A stretch of DNA of 32,928 bases from Minisyncoccota bacterium (GCA_958295675.1 OY282360.1:325466-358393); one strand, 5' to 3'; numbered from the stretch's first letter, positions 25,323 to 31,856 are shown. A program made the numbers and translations. Notes: generated by a model not told the origin, from the sequence alone.

Positions 25323-26273
25323 ATGGCAATAGAAAAGAAAGACAGTTTTTTGTTTCGGAGGTATCGTAACCTCATAAGGTCGAATGCATCACCGGAAACA
25401 CTCGCACAGTATGCCGAAGATGAGAATGATTTGATGCGGTGTTGTGTTGCCGAATATGTGGACACATCACCGGAAACACTCGCACATCTTGCTAAAGATG
25501 CAAATAGATATGTGCGACAGGCCGTTGCCGATCGTGAGGAAACACCGCCAAAATCACTTGCACTGCTTGCCGAAGATGTGTGGTGGATAGTGAGGATGAA
25601 GGTCACCTTACGGTCGAAAACACCGATAGAATCTCTCATCAAGCTTGCTGAGGATGAGGAGTGGTGGGTGCGGTTCAATGCTCTCTTTTTCGGTCACATC
25701 ATTATCGGTAACGGAAACAGATTACCGAAAAAGGTGCTTGCACGACTTGCTAAAGACGAGAATGAACTTGTGCGAGAGTTTGCTACTGATGCAGCTAATG
25801 CAGATGTTCAAGACCGGAGACTTGCCGCTGCAGATCAAAACACATCACCGATGCGGCTTGCGCAGCTTGCCGGAGATACGGATGTGCTTGTGCGGCTTAA
25901 TGTCGCCATAAACCCAAGGACATTACCGATAACCCGCGCATATCTTGCCGGAGATGCCGATAGATATGTGCAGATGTCTGTTGTTAGCCGTCCGGATACA
26001 CCACCGGAAGCATGCAGACGGTTTGTTGATGATCAAGATGATCACTTGCGGGTCCTCGCCGCCGTGCGCAATAAACACGATAATGTGTCGTTAGACACAA
26101 TCGTACACCTTGCCAGAGACACGAGCAGATATGTGCGACAAATCATTGCCGGGGGTGAGGACACACCGCCGGAAATCCTCGCATTGCTTCTCAAGGATGT
26201 AGATAAAAGTGTGTCAAGGATTGCCATCCAGAATCCAAACACACCACGAGAATTGCTCGCAATGGTGGTTTAG
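25323..26273 (+). CDS. Leucine-rich-repeat-variant (LRV) protein D1
   Basis: 316 residues with about ten LRV repeats, first of three tandem paralogs. The N terminus (FLFRRYRNLIRSNASPETLAQ) resembles gene C and may cap the solenoid. A Trp-rich pair of repeats ('EDVWWIVRMKV', 'EDEEWWVRFNA') is a family hallmark. The middle has an irregular insert (HIIIGNGNRLPKK and ATDAANADVQDRR) and the end carries 'PPEACRRF..DDQDDHLR' and 'DTSRYVRQIIA'. AAAGGAGG (25308-25315) is seven bases from the ATG. It ends AMVV, four residues longer than its paralogs. No signal peptide. The fold suggests binding of a protein or nucleic acid; no catalytic residues were recognised. Confidence 0.88.
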   Translation: MAIEKKDSFLFRRYRNLIRSNASPETLAQYAEDENDLMRCCVAEYVDTSPETLAHLAKDANRYVRQAVADREETPPKSLALLAEDVWWIVRMKVTLRSKTPIESLIKLAEDEEWWVRFNALFFGHIIIGNGNRLPKKVLARLAKDENELVREFATDAANADVQDRRLAAADQNTSPMRLAQLAGDTDVLVRLNVAINPRTLPITRAYLAGDADRYVQMSVVSRPDTPPEACRRFVDDQDDHLRVLAAVRNKHDNVSLDTIVHLARDTSRYVRQIIAGGEDTPPEILALLLKDVDKSVSRIAIQNPNTPRELLAMVV

Positions 26274-26291
26274 GATTGCGGTCAATGTACG

Positions 26292-26327
26292 AACCCAGAA
26301 CATACCATATGTTCTGGGTTTATTTTT
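26292..26327 (+). terminator. Terminator of LRV gene D1
   Basis: 12-bp stem (26292-26303 with 26309-26320), 5-nt loop, TATTTTT. Confidence 0.9.
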
Positions 26328-26354
26328 GACAAATACGACACATATCTTTATACT
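26326..26354 (+). promoter_or_regulatory. Promoter of LRV gene D2
   Basis: TTGACA at 26326-26331, 17-base spacer, TATACT at 26349-26354. Same cassette as before D1, overlapping the preceding terminator. Confidence 0.85.
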
Positions 26355-26405
26355 AATCATTAGAGGAAAGTTTCTTCTCACCTTGAGCCAAAGGAGGCAA
26401 ATTCA

Positions 26406-27329
26406 ATGGCAATGATAGAGCAAGGCATTTTTTTGGTGTCGAGGTATCGTAACCTCATGAGGTCAAATGCATCACCGGAAGTACTCGTACAGTCTGCCAA
26501 AGATAAGCATGATTTTATACGGCTTGGTACTGCCGGACATCCGAACATACTGCCGGAAACACTCGCACATCTTGCTAAAGATGCAAATAGATATGTGCGC
26601 AAAACCGTTGCCGATCGTGAGGAAACACCGCCGGAAGCACTTGCACTGCTTGCCGGAGATGTGTGGTGGATAGTGAGGATGAAGGTCGCCTCACGGTCGA
26701 AAACACCGATAGAATCTCTCATCAAGCTTGCTGAGGATGAGGAGTGGTGGGTGCGGCTCCATCTCGTTATCGGTAACAAAAACAGATTACCGAAAAAGGT
26801 GCTTGCACGACTTGCTAAAGACGAGAATGAACTTGTGCGAGAGTTTGCTACTGATGCAGCTAATGCAGATGTTAAAGAACGGAGATCTGCCGCTGCAGAT
26901 CAAAACACATCACCGATGCGGCTTGCGCAGCTTGCCGGAGATACGGATGTGCTTGTGCGGCTTAATGTCGCCATAAACCCAAGGACATTACCAATGACCC
27001 TCGCATATCTTGCCGGAGATGCCGATAGATATGTGCAGATGTCTGTTGTTAGCCGTCTGAAAACACCACCGGAAGCATGCAGACGGTTTGCTGAGGATCA
27101 AGATGATCACCTGCGGTACCTCGCCGCCTCACGCATTGAACGCGATAAAGTGTCGTTAGACACAATCGTACACTTTGCCAGAGACACGAGCAGATATGTG
27201 CGACAAATCATTGCCTCGGAGAGGCGCACACCGCCGGAAATCCTCGCATTGCTTCTCAAGGATGTGGATGAAAGTGTGTCAAGGATTGCCATCCAGAATC
27301 CAAACATACCACGAGAATTGCTCGCATAG
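26406..27329 (+). CDS. Leucine-rich-repeat-variant (LRV) protein D2
   Basis: 307 residues, close paralog of the genes at 25323 and 27465 (start-to-start offset 1083 bases from the first). AGGAGG at 26392-26397 is eight bases before the ATG. The repeat order is the same as in D1, including the two Trp-rich repeats, but the insert after them is shorter ('VRLHLVIGNKNRLPKK'). Differences cluster in repeats 1-4 and in the 'RIERDKVSLD' stretch, while repeats 5-7 are almost identical to D1. The stop falls right after 'PRELLA', earlier than in D1. No signal peptide. Own promoter and terminator. Function unknown. Confidence 0.88.
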   Translation: MAMIEQGIFLVSRYRNLMRSNASPEVLVQSAKDKHDFIRLGTAGHPNILPETLAHLAKDANRYVRKTVADREETPPEALALLAGDVWWIVRMKVASRSKTPIESLIKLAEDEEWWVRLHLVIGNKNRLPKKVLARLAKDENELVREFATDAANADVKERRSAAADQNTSPMRLAQLAGDTDVLVRLNVAINPRTLPMTLAYLAGDADRYVQMSVVSRLKTPPEACRRFAEDQDDHLRYLAASRIERDKVSLDTIVHFARDTSRYVRQIIASERRTPPEILALLLKDVDESVSRIAIQNPNIPRELLA

Positions 27330-27347
27330 GATTGCGGTCAATGTACG

Positions 27348-27384
27348 AACCCAGAACATACTATGTGTTCTGGGTTTATTTTTG
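27348..27384 (+). terminator. Terminator of LRV gene D2
   Basis: 11-bp stem (27348-27358 with 27366-27376), 7-nt loop, TATTTTTG. Confidence 0.9.
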
Positions 27385-27410
27385 ACAAATACGACACATG
27401 GCTTTACACT
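27382..27410 (+). promoter_or_regulatory. Promoter of LRV gene D3
   Basis: TTGACA at 27382-27387, 17-base spacer, TACACT at 27405-27410. One base of the -10 differs from the D1 and D2 promoters (TATACT), which predicts weaker expression. Confidence 0.8.
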
Positions 27411-27464
27411 AATCATTAGAGGAAAGTTTCTTCTCACCTTGAAAACCCGAAGGAGGGCAATTCA

Positions 27465-28385
27465 ATGGCAATGATAGAGAAAGACAGTTTTTTGTTCCGG
27501 AGGTATCGTAACCTCATGAGGTCAAATGCATCACCGGAAGTACTCGCAGAGTGTGCCGAAGATAAGAATGACATGATGCGGTGGCGTGCTGCCGGACATC
27601 CGAACATACTGCCGGAAACACTCGCACATCTTGCTAAAGATGCAAATAGATATGTGCGAAAAATCGTTGCCAGTCGTGAGGAAACACCGCCGGAATCACT
27701 TGCACTGCTTGCCGAAGATGTGTGGTGGATGGTGAGGCTGGAGGTCACCTTTCAGTCGAAAACACCGATAGAATCTCTCATCAAGCTTGCTGAGGATGAG
27801 GAGTGGTGGGTGCGGTACTATGTCGCTGTCGTCGATATCGAAGACAGATTACCAAAAGAGGTGCTTGCACGACTTGCTAAAGACGAGAATGAACATGTGC
27901 GAGAGTTTGTTACTGCTGGTCTAGGTAATGCAGATGTTAAAGAACGGAGACTTGCCGCCGGAGATCAAAACACATCACCGATGCGGCTTGCGCAGCTTGC
28001 CGGAGATACGGATGTGTTTGTGCGGCTTGATGTCGCAGTGAACCCAATGACATTACCGATAACCCTCGCATATCTTGCCGAAGATCCTGATAGATATGTG
28101 CGGATTTTGGTTGCTGGCCGTCAGGATACACCGCCGGAAGCATGCAGACGGTTTGCTGAGGATCAAGATGATCACCTGCGGTTCCTTGCCGCCTCACGCA
28201 ATAATGTGTCGTTAGACACAATCGTACACCTTGCCAGAGACACGAGCAGATATGTGCGACAAATCATTGCCGGGAGTAGGGGCACACCGCCGGAAATCCT
28301 CGCATTGCTTCTCAAGGATGTGGATGAAAGTGTGTCAAGGATTGCCATCCAAAATCCAAACACACCACGAGAATTGCTCGCATAG
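27465..28385 (+). CDS. Leucine-rich-repeat-variant (LRV) protein D3
   Basis: 306 residues, third tandem copy (offset 1059 bases from the second). AGGAGGG at 27451-27457 is seven bases before the ATG. It has about ten LRV repeats with the family's Trp-rich pair. Its own differences are 'VRYYVAVVDIEDRLPKE' in place of the insert after repeat 4, 'TAGLGNADVKERRLAAGDQ' in the middle, and a shorter 'SRNNVSLD' linker. The Shine-Dalgarno context differs slightly from the other two (AAAACCCGAAGGAGGG). No signal peptide; probably cytoplasmic. Own promoter and terminator. Function unknown. Confidence 0.88.
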   Translation: MAMIEKDSFLFRRYRNLMRSNASPEVLAECAEDKNDMMRWRAAGHPNILPETLAHLAKDANRYVRKIVASREETPPESLALLAEDVWWMVRLEVTFQSKTPIESLIKLAEDEEWWVRYYVAVVDIEDRLPKEVLARLAKDENEHVREFVTAGLGNADVKERRLAAGDQNTSPMRLAQLAGDTDVFVRLDVAVNPMTLPITLAYLAEDPDRYVRILVAGRQDTPPEACRRFAEDQDDHLRFLAASRNNVSLDTIVHLARDTSRYVRQIIAGSRGTPPEILALLLKDVDESVSRIAIQNPNTPRELLA

Positions 28386-28403
28386 GATTGCGGTCAATGT
28401 ACG

Positions 28404-28440
28404 AACCAGGAACATGTCATGTGTTCTTGGTTCTTTTTTA
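28404..28440 (+). terminator. Terminator of LRV gene D3
   Basis: 11-bp stem with one G-T pair (28404-28414 with 28422-28432), then TTCTTTTTTA. It keeps the GAACA/TGTTC core of the array but has diverged at the base. Confidence 0.85.
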
Positions 28441-28480
28441 GTTTAGTTTAGTATTGCCATAACCACCATATATAGAATAT

Positions 28481-28523
28481 AGAAAAAATAGCACAATGTC
28501 GCAAAAGGTATATTGTGCGACAT
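28481..28523 (-). terminator. Probable terminator of the LOG-family operon
   Basis: Perfect 8-bp inverted repeat (28496-28503 with 28516-28523), followed on the - strand after eight bases by TTTTTT (28482-28487). It lies 130 bases beyond the LOG stop codon. Nothing else is recognisable in 28441-28654. Confidence 0.45.
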
Positions 28524-28654
28524 ATAGAAAAATACTTCCCGCAGAGTTATTACGCATACGAGCAACGATTAATGTACAGTGACACGCTCTTCCCTGACAA
28601 GAATAAGAATACAATTATACATCTTTCAGAATATAGAGTATTGCAGCATTATTC

Positions 28655-29449
28655 TTACTTATTTTTTCTCAGGTTTGATAAACCAATTTTGCATGTACGA
28701 GGATTAGTTATTTCTAATGAATCAAAATACCATTCAGCTTCATCAACTGAATCAACCAGTGTGTATATCTTTGTATCCCTCGGCTTTATAGTCAGATATT
28801 CATTTTGTAGTTTTGTTTCAATAAATGAAATCAGCGGTGTCCAGTAATCTTTACCGTACAGTATGATCGGCACGAGATCACTGTGTCTTGTCTGCACGGT
28901 CGTTAACATCTCAAATAACTCATCCAGTGTGCCGAATCCGCCCGGGAAAAATATATACACTTCCGATGCGCATGAAAGCATAATTTTCCGTGAAAAAAAG
29001 AATGAATATTCCCGTGAATGTTTCAGAAACATATTTGCCCGCTGCTCTTTCGGCAGTGTTATGTTTATACCAACTGATTCACCGTCCGCGCGGAACGCGC
29101 CTTTGTTAGCGGCGCGCATGATACCGCCGCTTCCGCCGGTGATGACCGCAAACCCTTTTTTTGTCAGTCGTCCTGCTAAATCTTCGCACTCCTCATAAAA
29201 TCTTGGCGGCAGCCCTTCCCTTGCGGATCCAAAGAAAGAGACCGCTTTCGCGAAGTTTGCGATAAACATAAATCCGGTGAAAAATTCCCAAAATATATGC
29301 GCTGAAGTGATGAAAGAGCGTATCGGATTCGGTTTTGTGAGAATGATTTGCCGCGCCGGATTATTGAATATTTTTCTTTTTTTTCTTCGAAATCCCATAT
29401 TGATTTCAGTGTACCCTGATAAATGGACATGTATTACTGGTATGCGCAA
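28655..29449 (-). CDS. LOG-family Rossmann-fold protein (TIGR00730-like; possible cytokinin-type phosphoribohydrolase)
   Basis: 264 residues. It shows the family marks in order: FGSAR (73-77), GGSGGIM (105-111), a conserved SRK (153-155), and PGGFGTLDE (169-177), which is the LOG active-site motif. LOG enzymes cleave nucleoside 5'-monophosphates to release the base; the real substrate in bacteria is often unknown. An N-terminal extension of about 65 residues (FWEFFTGFMFIANFAKAV) precedes the fold. The longest frame begins at TTG 29449, two bases after the stop of the upstream gene and seven bases after AGGA, which favours translational coupling; ATG 29398 (MGFRRKK) is the alternative and has no good Shine-Dalgarno. 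Forms an operon with the Ada-like protein gene. Confidence 0.88.
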   Translation of the reverse strand: MRIPVIHVHLSGYTEINMGFRRKKRKIFNNPARQIILTKPNPIRSFITSAHIFWEFFTGFMFIANFAKAVSFFGSAREGLPPRFYEECEDLAGRLTKKGFAVITGGSGGIMRAANKGAFRADGESVGINITLPKEQRANMFLKHSREYSFFFSRKIMLSCASEVYIFFPGGFGTLDELFEMLTTVQTRHSDLVPIILYGKDYWTPLISFIETKLQNEYLTIKPRDTKIYTLVDSVDEAEWYFDSLEITNPRTCKIGLSNLRKNK

Positions 29450-29451
29450 AA

Positions 29452-29775
29452 CTATTTCCTACAGGAAGCCGAGATGGTATAGCCGTCCCCTTCTGCGTCC
29501 TTTGCGGAATCGTACCACACTATATTCTCTTTTTTGATTGATTTCATGCCGCTGTCACACCACCACGGATAATAGCGTTTCCCCCGTTTTGAGACATATA
29601 CTTCACTCGTTTTTGATATATCAATATCTATCTGGTTGAGAGTTACCGCGGTATCCGACACTGTGCCCTGTCCGTAGAACGAATACACGGCAAGACCGCC
29701 AAGAAAAAATGAGCCAATACAAGCCAAAATGACAAGTACGATGGTATGTATTTTGGAGTTGAAGGTATGTGCCAT
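29452..29775 (-). CDS. Membrane-anchored small protein with Ada-like metal-binding domain
   Basis: 107 residues from ATG 29775. One N-terminal membrane segment (about 10-32: [20 protein letters not shown]) is followed by a short linker and a C-terminal domain, '[35 protein letters not shown]...C'. This matches the pattern of Ada-type zinc-binding folds and of similar small Patescibacteria proteins, although only two Cys are seen (WWC and SASC). The domain is probably outside the membrane; its role is unknown. A longer frame from 29805 overlaps the L27 start and is less likely. No Shine-Dalgarno precedes the ATG, so the mRNA may be leaderless. The gene is divergent from rpmA with only 21 bases between the two start codons. 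Confidence 0.7.
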   Translation of the reverse strand: MAHTFNSKIHTIVLVILACIGSFFLGGLAVYSFYGQGTVSDTAVTLNQIDIDISKTSEVYVSKRGKRYYPWWCDSGMKSIKKENIVWYDSAKDAEGDGYTISASCRK

Positions 29776-29786
29776 ATACGGTATAC
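29759..29786 (+). promoter_or_regulatory. rpmA promoter, probably giving a leaderless mRNA
   Basis: TTGAAG at 29759-29764, 16-base spacer, TATACT at 29781-29786. The -10 ends only ten bases before the ATG at 29797, so the predicted transcript would start within a few bases of the start codon. No Shine-Dalgarno is visible. It overlaps the 5' end of the divergent gene. Confidence 0.55.
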
Positions 29787-29796
29787 TGCAGATATT

Positions 29797-30078
29797 ATGG
29801 CACATAGGAAAGCGGGTGGCTCCGCAAAATCACTCCGTGACTCAAATCCGAAATATCTCGGCATTAAACAATCTGACGGACAAGCGGTCCGTGCAGGTAA
29901 TATTATCGTGCGGCAACGGGGTTTGCGTATGCTTCCCGGAAAGGATGTCAAGGTCGGCAAAGATCATACTATTTTTGCGAAAAAGGACGGTGTAGTCCGT
30001 TTTGTGAAAAAAAGGAAAACTAATTTTACCGGCAAAACAAAACAGCGAATATTTGTCAGTGTTGAGGTATCAGGATAG
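29797..30078 (+). CDS. rpmA: 50S ribosomal protein L27
   Basis: 93 residues, full length for the family. The N terminus [22 protein letters not shown] is the classic L27 start, reaching toward the peptidyl-transferase centre, and has no Firmicutes-type cleaved extension. Further family marks are '[15 protein letters not shown]', '[23 protein letters not shown]' and a basic '[19 protein letters not shown]' end. The start at 29797 is chosen from this conservation; an in-frame ATG at 29746 would add 17 non-conserved residues. The usual partner gene rplU (L21) is not next to it here. The last base of its stop codon is the first base of a possible GTG start of the downstream gene. Confidence 0.97.
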   Translation: MAHRKAGGSAKSLRDSNPKYLGIKQSDGQAVRAGNIIVRQRGLRMLPGKDVKVGKDHTIFAKKDGVVRFVKKRKTNFTGKTKQRIFVSVEVSG

Positions 30079-30081
30079 TGG

Positions 30082-30087
30082 TATACT
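30082..30087 (+). promoter_or_regulatory. Possible -10 element for the YbaK-like gene
   Basis: TATACT, eight bases before the ATG at 30096. The layout echoes the rpmA promoter. No -35 is found at the right distance (TTGAGG is only 14 bases upstream), so the gene may instead be co-transcribed with rpmA. Confidence 0.3.
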
Positions 30088-30095
30088 CCGTGCGT

Positions 30096-30566
30096 ATGCA
30101 TCCCATAGTTGCTGCTATTCGCTCGTTACTGGATGAACACGGTATCACATATACTTTCTTGGAGCATGCATCCGGAAAGACAAGTGAAGAAATGTGTGCT
30201 ATTCGCGGAGATTTTTCACTTTCAGAAGGCGCAAAAGCATTGATTGTGGCACTTGATAACGGCTTTGCGCAGATAGTTGTGCCGGGTGATAAAAAATTTT
30301 CAAGCAGTAAATTAAGGAAAATAGCAGAAACAAAAGAGGTGCGTTTTGCCACGGAAGAAGAACTTGCAGAGATAACAGATGGTGTACTGCCTGGCGCGGT
30401 GCCGCCGTTCGGTAATCTTTTTAATATTCCTGTGTATGCGGACACGCGTATTTTTGATAATAAACGAATAGTGTTTAATTGCGGTGAGCGGACAGCCAGT
30501 ATTGCTATGAATCCGGAAGATTATCGGACAGTTGTCCGACCAATTGTTGCTGATATTGCTGTATAG
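30096..30566 (+). CDS. YbaK/ProX-type aminoacyl-tRNA editing domain protein
   Basis: 156 residues from ATG 30096, a single-domain tRNA_edit protein (PF04073-like). Such proteins hydrolyse mischarged aminoacyl-tRNA, for example Cys- or Ala-tRNA(Pro), in the cytoplasm. The conserved lysine of the family sits in 'EGAKALIVAL' (K47), and the 'GAVPPFG' loop matches the family's G-x-x-x-PFG segment. The sequence around 'GDKKFSSSKLRKIAE' is also typical. An alternative GTG at 30078 overlaps the rpmA stop codon (TAGTG) and would add six residues; AGGA lies only two bases before it, so the ATG is preferred but not proven. Which tRNA it edits cannot be told from sequence. Confidence 0.9.
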   Translation: MHPIVAAIRSLLDEHGITYTFLEHASGKTSEEMCAIRGDFSLSEGAKALIVALDNGFAQIVVPGDKKFSSSKLRKIAETKEVRFATEEELAEITDGVLPGAVPPFGNLFNIPVYADTRIFDNKRIVFNCGERTASIAMNPEDYRTVVRPIVADIAV

Positions 30567-30587
30567 ATATACTGTATTGTATATTGA

Positions 30588-30622
30588 AGTATAAAAAACA
30601 AAACCTCCTTTGCAGGAGGTTT
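30588..30622 (-). terminator. Terminator of small membrane protein gene 1
   Basis: 8-bp stem (30601-30608 with 30615-30622) read on the - strand, followed by TTTTGTTTTTTATAC. The T-run is on the - strand, so it ends the gene at 30645-30965; it may also slow + strand transcription from the YbaK-like gene. Confidence 0.85.
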
Positions 30623-30644
30623 CAAGTGGTGTTCCCCATCGGTA

Positions 30645-30965
30645 TTAATGAAGAAATAAAGGAAACAAAATGTCAAAGAAAGTGAGGTAGATGATAAACC
30701 CTACCAACAGACCCACCATGACTTTCATTGACAGCATTTCATTTCGCAGAATACACCGGAATGTTGACAGAGTCGGTACGCTGATTCCGAGAATAAACGC
30801 AAACCAGTCATTGTTGCCAGTAAGGGCATACAATCCTGCCAAAGGAAAGAAAAAAGTGAGAAAGGACCAAACAGCAGCAGTTGGTATGAAATACACAACA
30901 TCATTTTGTTCCCTCTGCTGCCTAACATCCAATCGATCAGAAAGGTTTGCATTCATCACAGCCAT
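30645..30965 (-). CDS. Small membrane protein 1 (paralog of 31399-31728)
   Basis: 106 residues. A polar N terminus (about 22 residues, Arg/Gln/Asp-rich) is followed by three hydrophobic segments: about 24-48 (FIPTAAVWSFLTFFFPLAGLY), 52-66, and 80-104 (VMVGLLVGFIIYLTFFDILF). The C terminus PLFLH matches PLFLR of the downstream-coordinate paralog. Start chosen by AGGAG (- strand, 30974-30978), eight bases before the ATG. The leader, the C-terminal coding part and the terminator all have close copies around 31399-31860, so the two genes arose by duplication. Function not recognised; not matched to a known toxin or transporter family by eye. Confidence 0.8.
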   Translation of the reverse strand: MAVMNANLSDRLDVRQQREQNDVVYFIPTAAVWSFLTFFFPLAGLYALTGNNDWFAFILGISVPTLSTFRCILRNEMLSMKVMVGLLVGFIIYLTFFDILFPLFLH

Positions 30966-31065
30966 CGGTGTTTCTCCTGTTCAGTGAGAAGGTAAGGAAG
31001 AAATATCAGAACCCATACAGCCACTTTCAGTGGCGGAAGTGCCCAGTATTCCTCTTCAATAAGGT

Positions 31066-31094
31066 ATTAAATACTATTTTAGTTTAAATGTCAA
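31066..31094 (-). promoter_or_regulatory. Promoter of small membrane protein gene 1
   Basis: On the - strand: TTGACA (31094-31089), 17-base spacer, TTTAAT (31071-31066). It gives a leader of about 95 nt containing a GCCACT-GAA-AGTGGC hairpin. The -10 and spacing are repeated before the paralog. Confidence 0.55.
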
Positions 31095-31118
31095 TGTTCA
31101 GTGAAAAGTACCTGTCGG

Positions 31119-31174
31119 GTGTATAAAAAGTGAGAGGCACCACCTGCGAGAAGAACAGAATCGCAGGCGGTGCC
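31119..31174 (-). terminator. Terminator-like hairpin of the small structured RNA
   Basis: Stem 31174-31161 with 31149-31136 (14 pairs, one mismatch), 11-nt loop, then six to eight bases before TTTTTATAC on the - strand. The gap before the T-run is longer than ideal. Confidence 0.5.
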
Positions 31175-31290
31175 GTGATATATAAGGTAATGGCGGCGGC
31201 CATTGGGTATAGCAAGCAGGGCGGCGGCATGTGCCACAAACCCTACCAAAAGGAGCCATATAATCCAAAGCCAAAACCCACCATTACCTA
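31119..31290 (-). ncRNA. Candidate small rod-shaped structured RNA, about 170 nt
   Basis: On the - strand, a promoter TTGACA-N17-TACCAT (31324-31296) predicts a start at about 31289-31290. That is exactly the first base of AGGTAATGG (31289-31281), which pairs perfectly with CCATTACCT (31193-31185). Between the arms, further short helices stack into a rod: GGC/GCC, UUGG/CCAA, UAUA/UAUA, GUAGGG/CCCUGC and a GGC-ACAU-GCC tip. A strong 14-bp hairpin with one mismatch (31174-31136) and a T-rich stretch follow as a terminator. The overall shape recalls 6S RNA, but no conserved 6S sequence is recognised. No convincing coding frame with a ribosome site is present. Confidence 0.5.
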
Positions 31291-31295
31291 GATAT

Positions 31296-31324
31296 ATGGT
31301 ACACGATTTTAATTGTTATGTCAA
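31296..31324 (-). promoter_or_regulatory. Promoter of the small structured RNA
   Basis: On the - strand: TTGACA (31324-31319), 17-base spacer, TACCAT (31301-31296). The predicted start coincides with the terminal helix of the RNA. Confidence 0.6.
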
Positions 31325-31339
31325 GTAAACAAAAACTAT

Positions 31340-31376
31340 TGGAAATAAAAAGCAAAACCTCCCTTGCGGGAGGTTT
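31340..31376 (-). terminator. Terminator of small membrane protein gene 2
   Basis: 9-bp stem AAACCTCCC/GGGAGGTTT (31355-31363 with 31368-31376), TTGC loop, followed on the - strand by TTTTGCTTTTTATTT. A near-copy of the terminator at 30588-30622. Confidence 0.88.
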
Positions 31377-31398
31377 CGTGTTGTGTTCCCCATCGGTG

Positions 31399-31728
31399 TT
31401 AACGGAGAAACAAAGGAAGCAAAATGCCAAAGAAAGCAAGGTAGGCAAAAAACCCTACCAACAAACCTATCGTGACTTTTTCTGATGGCACTCTATCTTG
31501 CAGCAGCAAGAGGAATATTGACAGAAATGATACGATGAGTCCGAAGGTCAACGCGCACCATCTGTACAAATCCGCCAAGTCGTTGCTATCAAAGAAGAGT
31601 AATCCTGCAAACAAGTAGTAGGAGGAAAGGTAAGGCAAGACGGTAGAAGTTGGCAGGGTGTTGATCTCATCATCTTGCTCCTTTTCCGCATCCGATTGCT
31701 CAGGAAGGTTCACATCCTTTGTAGTCAT
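31399..31728 (-). CDS. Small membrane protein 2 (paralog of 30645-30965)
   Basis: 109 residues. An acidic N terminus (TTKDVNLPEQSDAEKEQDDE) is followed by three hydrophobic segments: about 29-47, 57-76 (WCALTFGLIVSFLSIFLLLL) and 84-106 (VTIGLLVGFFAYLAFFGILL). The last 26 residues are clearly homologous to those of the other small membrane protein, while the N termini differ in charge. AGGAG (- strand, 31737-31741) is eight bases before the ATG, in a leader shared with the paralog. It lies upstream of the small structured RNA and of the first paralog in the - strand direction, each with its own promoter and terminator. Function not recognised. Confidence 0.8.
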   Translation of the reverse strand: MTTKDVNLPEQSDAEKEQDDEINTLPTSTVLPYLSSYYLFAGLLFFDSNDLADLYRWCALTFGLIVSFLSIFLLLLQDRVPSEKVTIGLLVGFFAYLAFFGILLPLFLR

Positions 31729-31827
31729 TAGTGTTTCTCCTGTTTAATTTGGGTCAGAAAAGAAACAACAGAATCCTCACAGCCACTTTCAGTTGTGGAA
31801 GTTCATGGCATTCCTCTTCAGTAAAGT

Positions 31828-31856
31828 ATTAAATACTGTTTCAGTTTAAATAGCAA
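31828..31856 (-). promoter_or_regulatory. Promoter of small membrane protein gene 2
   Basis: On the - strand: TTGCTA (31856-31851), 17-base spacer, TTTAAT (31833-31828), at the same place in the leader as for the paralog. Confidence 0.5.

Noticed and set aside
21749-28385. HEAT or Armadillo repeat assignment for the repeat genes
   Set aside because: The 24-26-residue period with 'NTPxEVLxxLAxD...VRxxVA' fits the LRV pattern; HEAT and ARM repeats are longer (about 37-47 residues).
25323-28385. CRISPR-like or other regularly spaced array in the repeated DNA
   Set aside because: The repeats are whole genes and 72-78-base coding repeats in frame, not short identical repeats with unique spacers.
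31190-31291. 33-codon + strand frame (MAAAIGYSKQGGGM...) with a Gly-Gly-Gly stretch that could suggest a processed peptide
   Set aside because: No proper ribosome site or promoter on that strand; it coincides with the two arms of the terminal helix of the - strand RNA candidate, which explains the sequence better.
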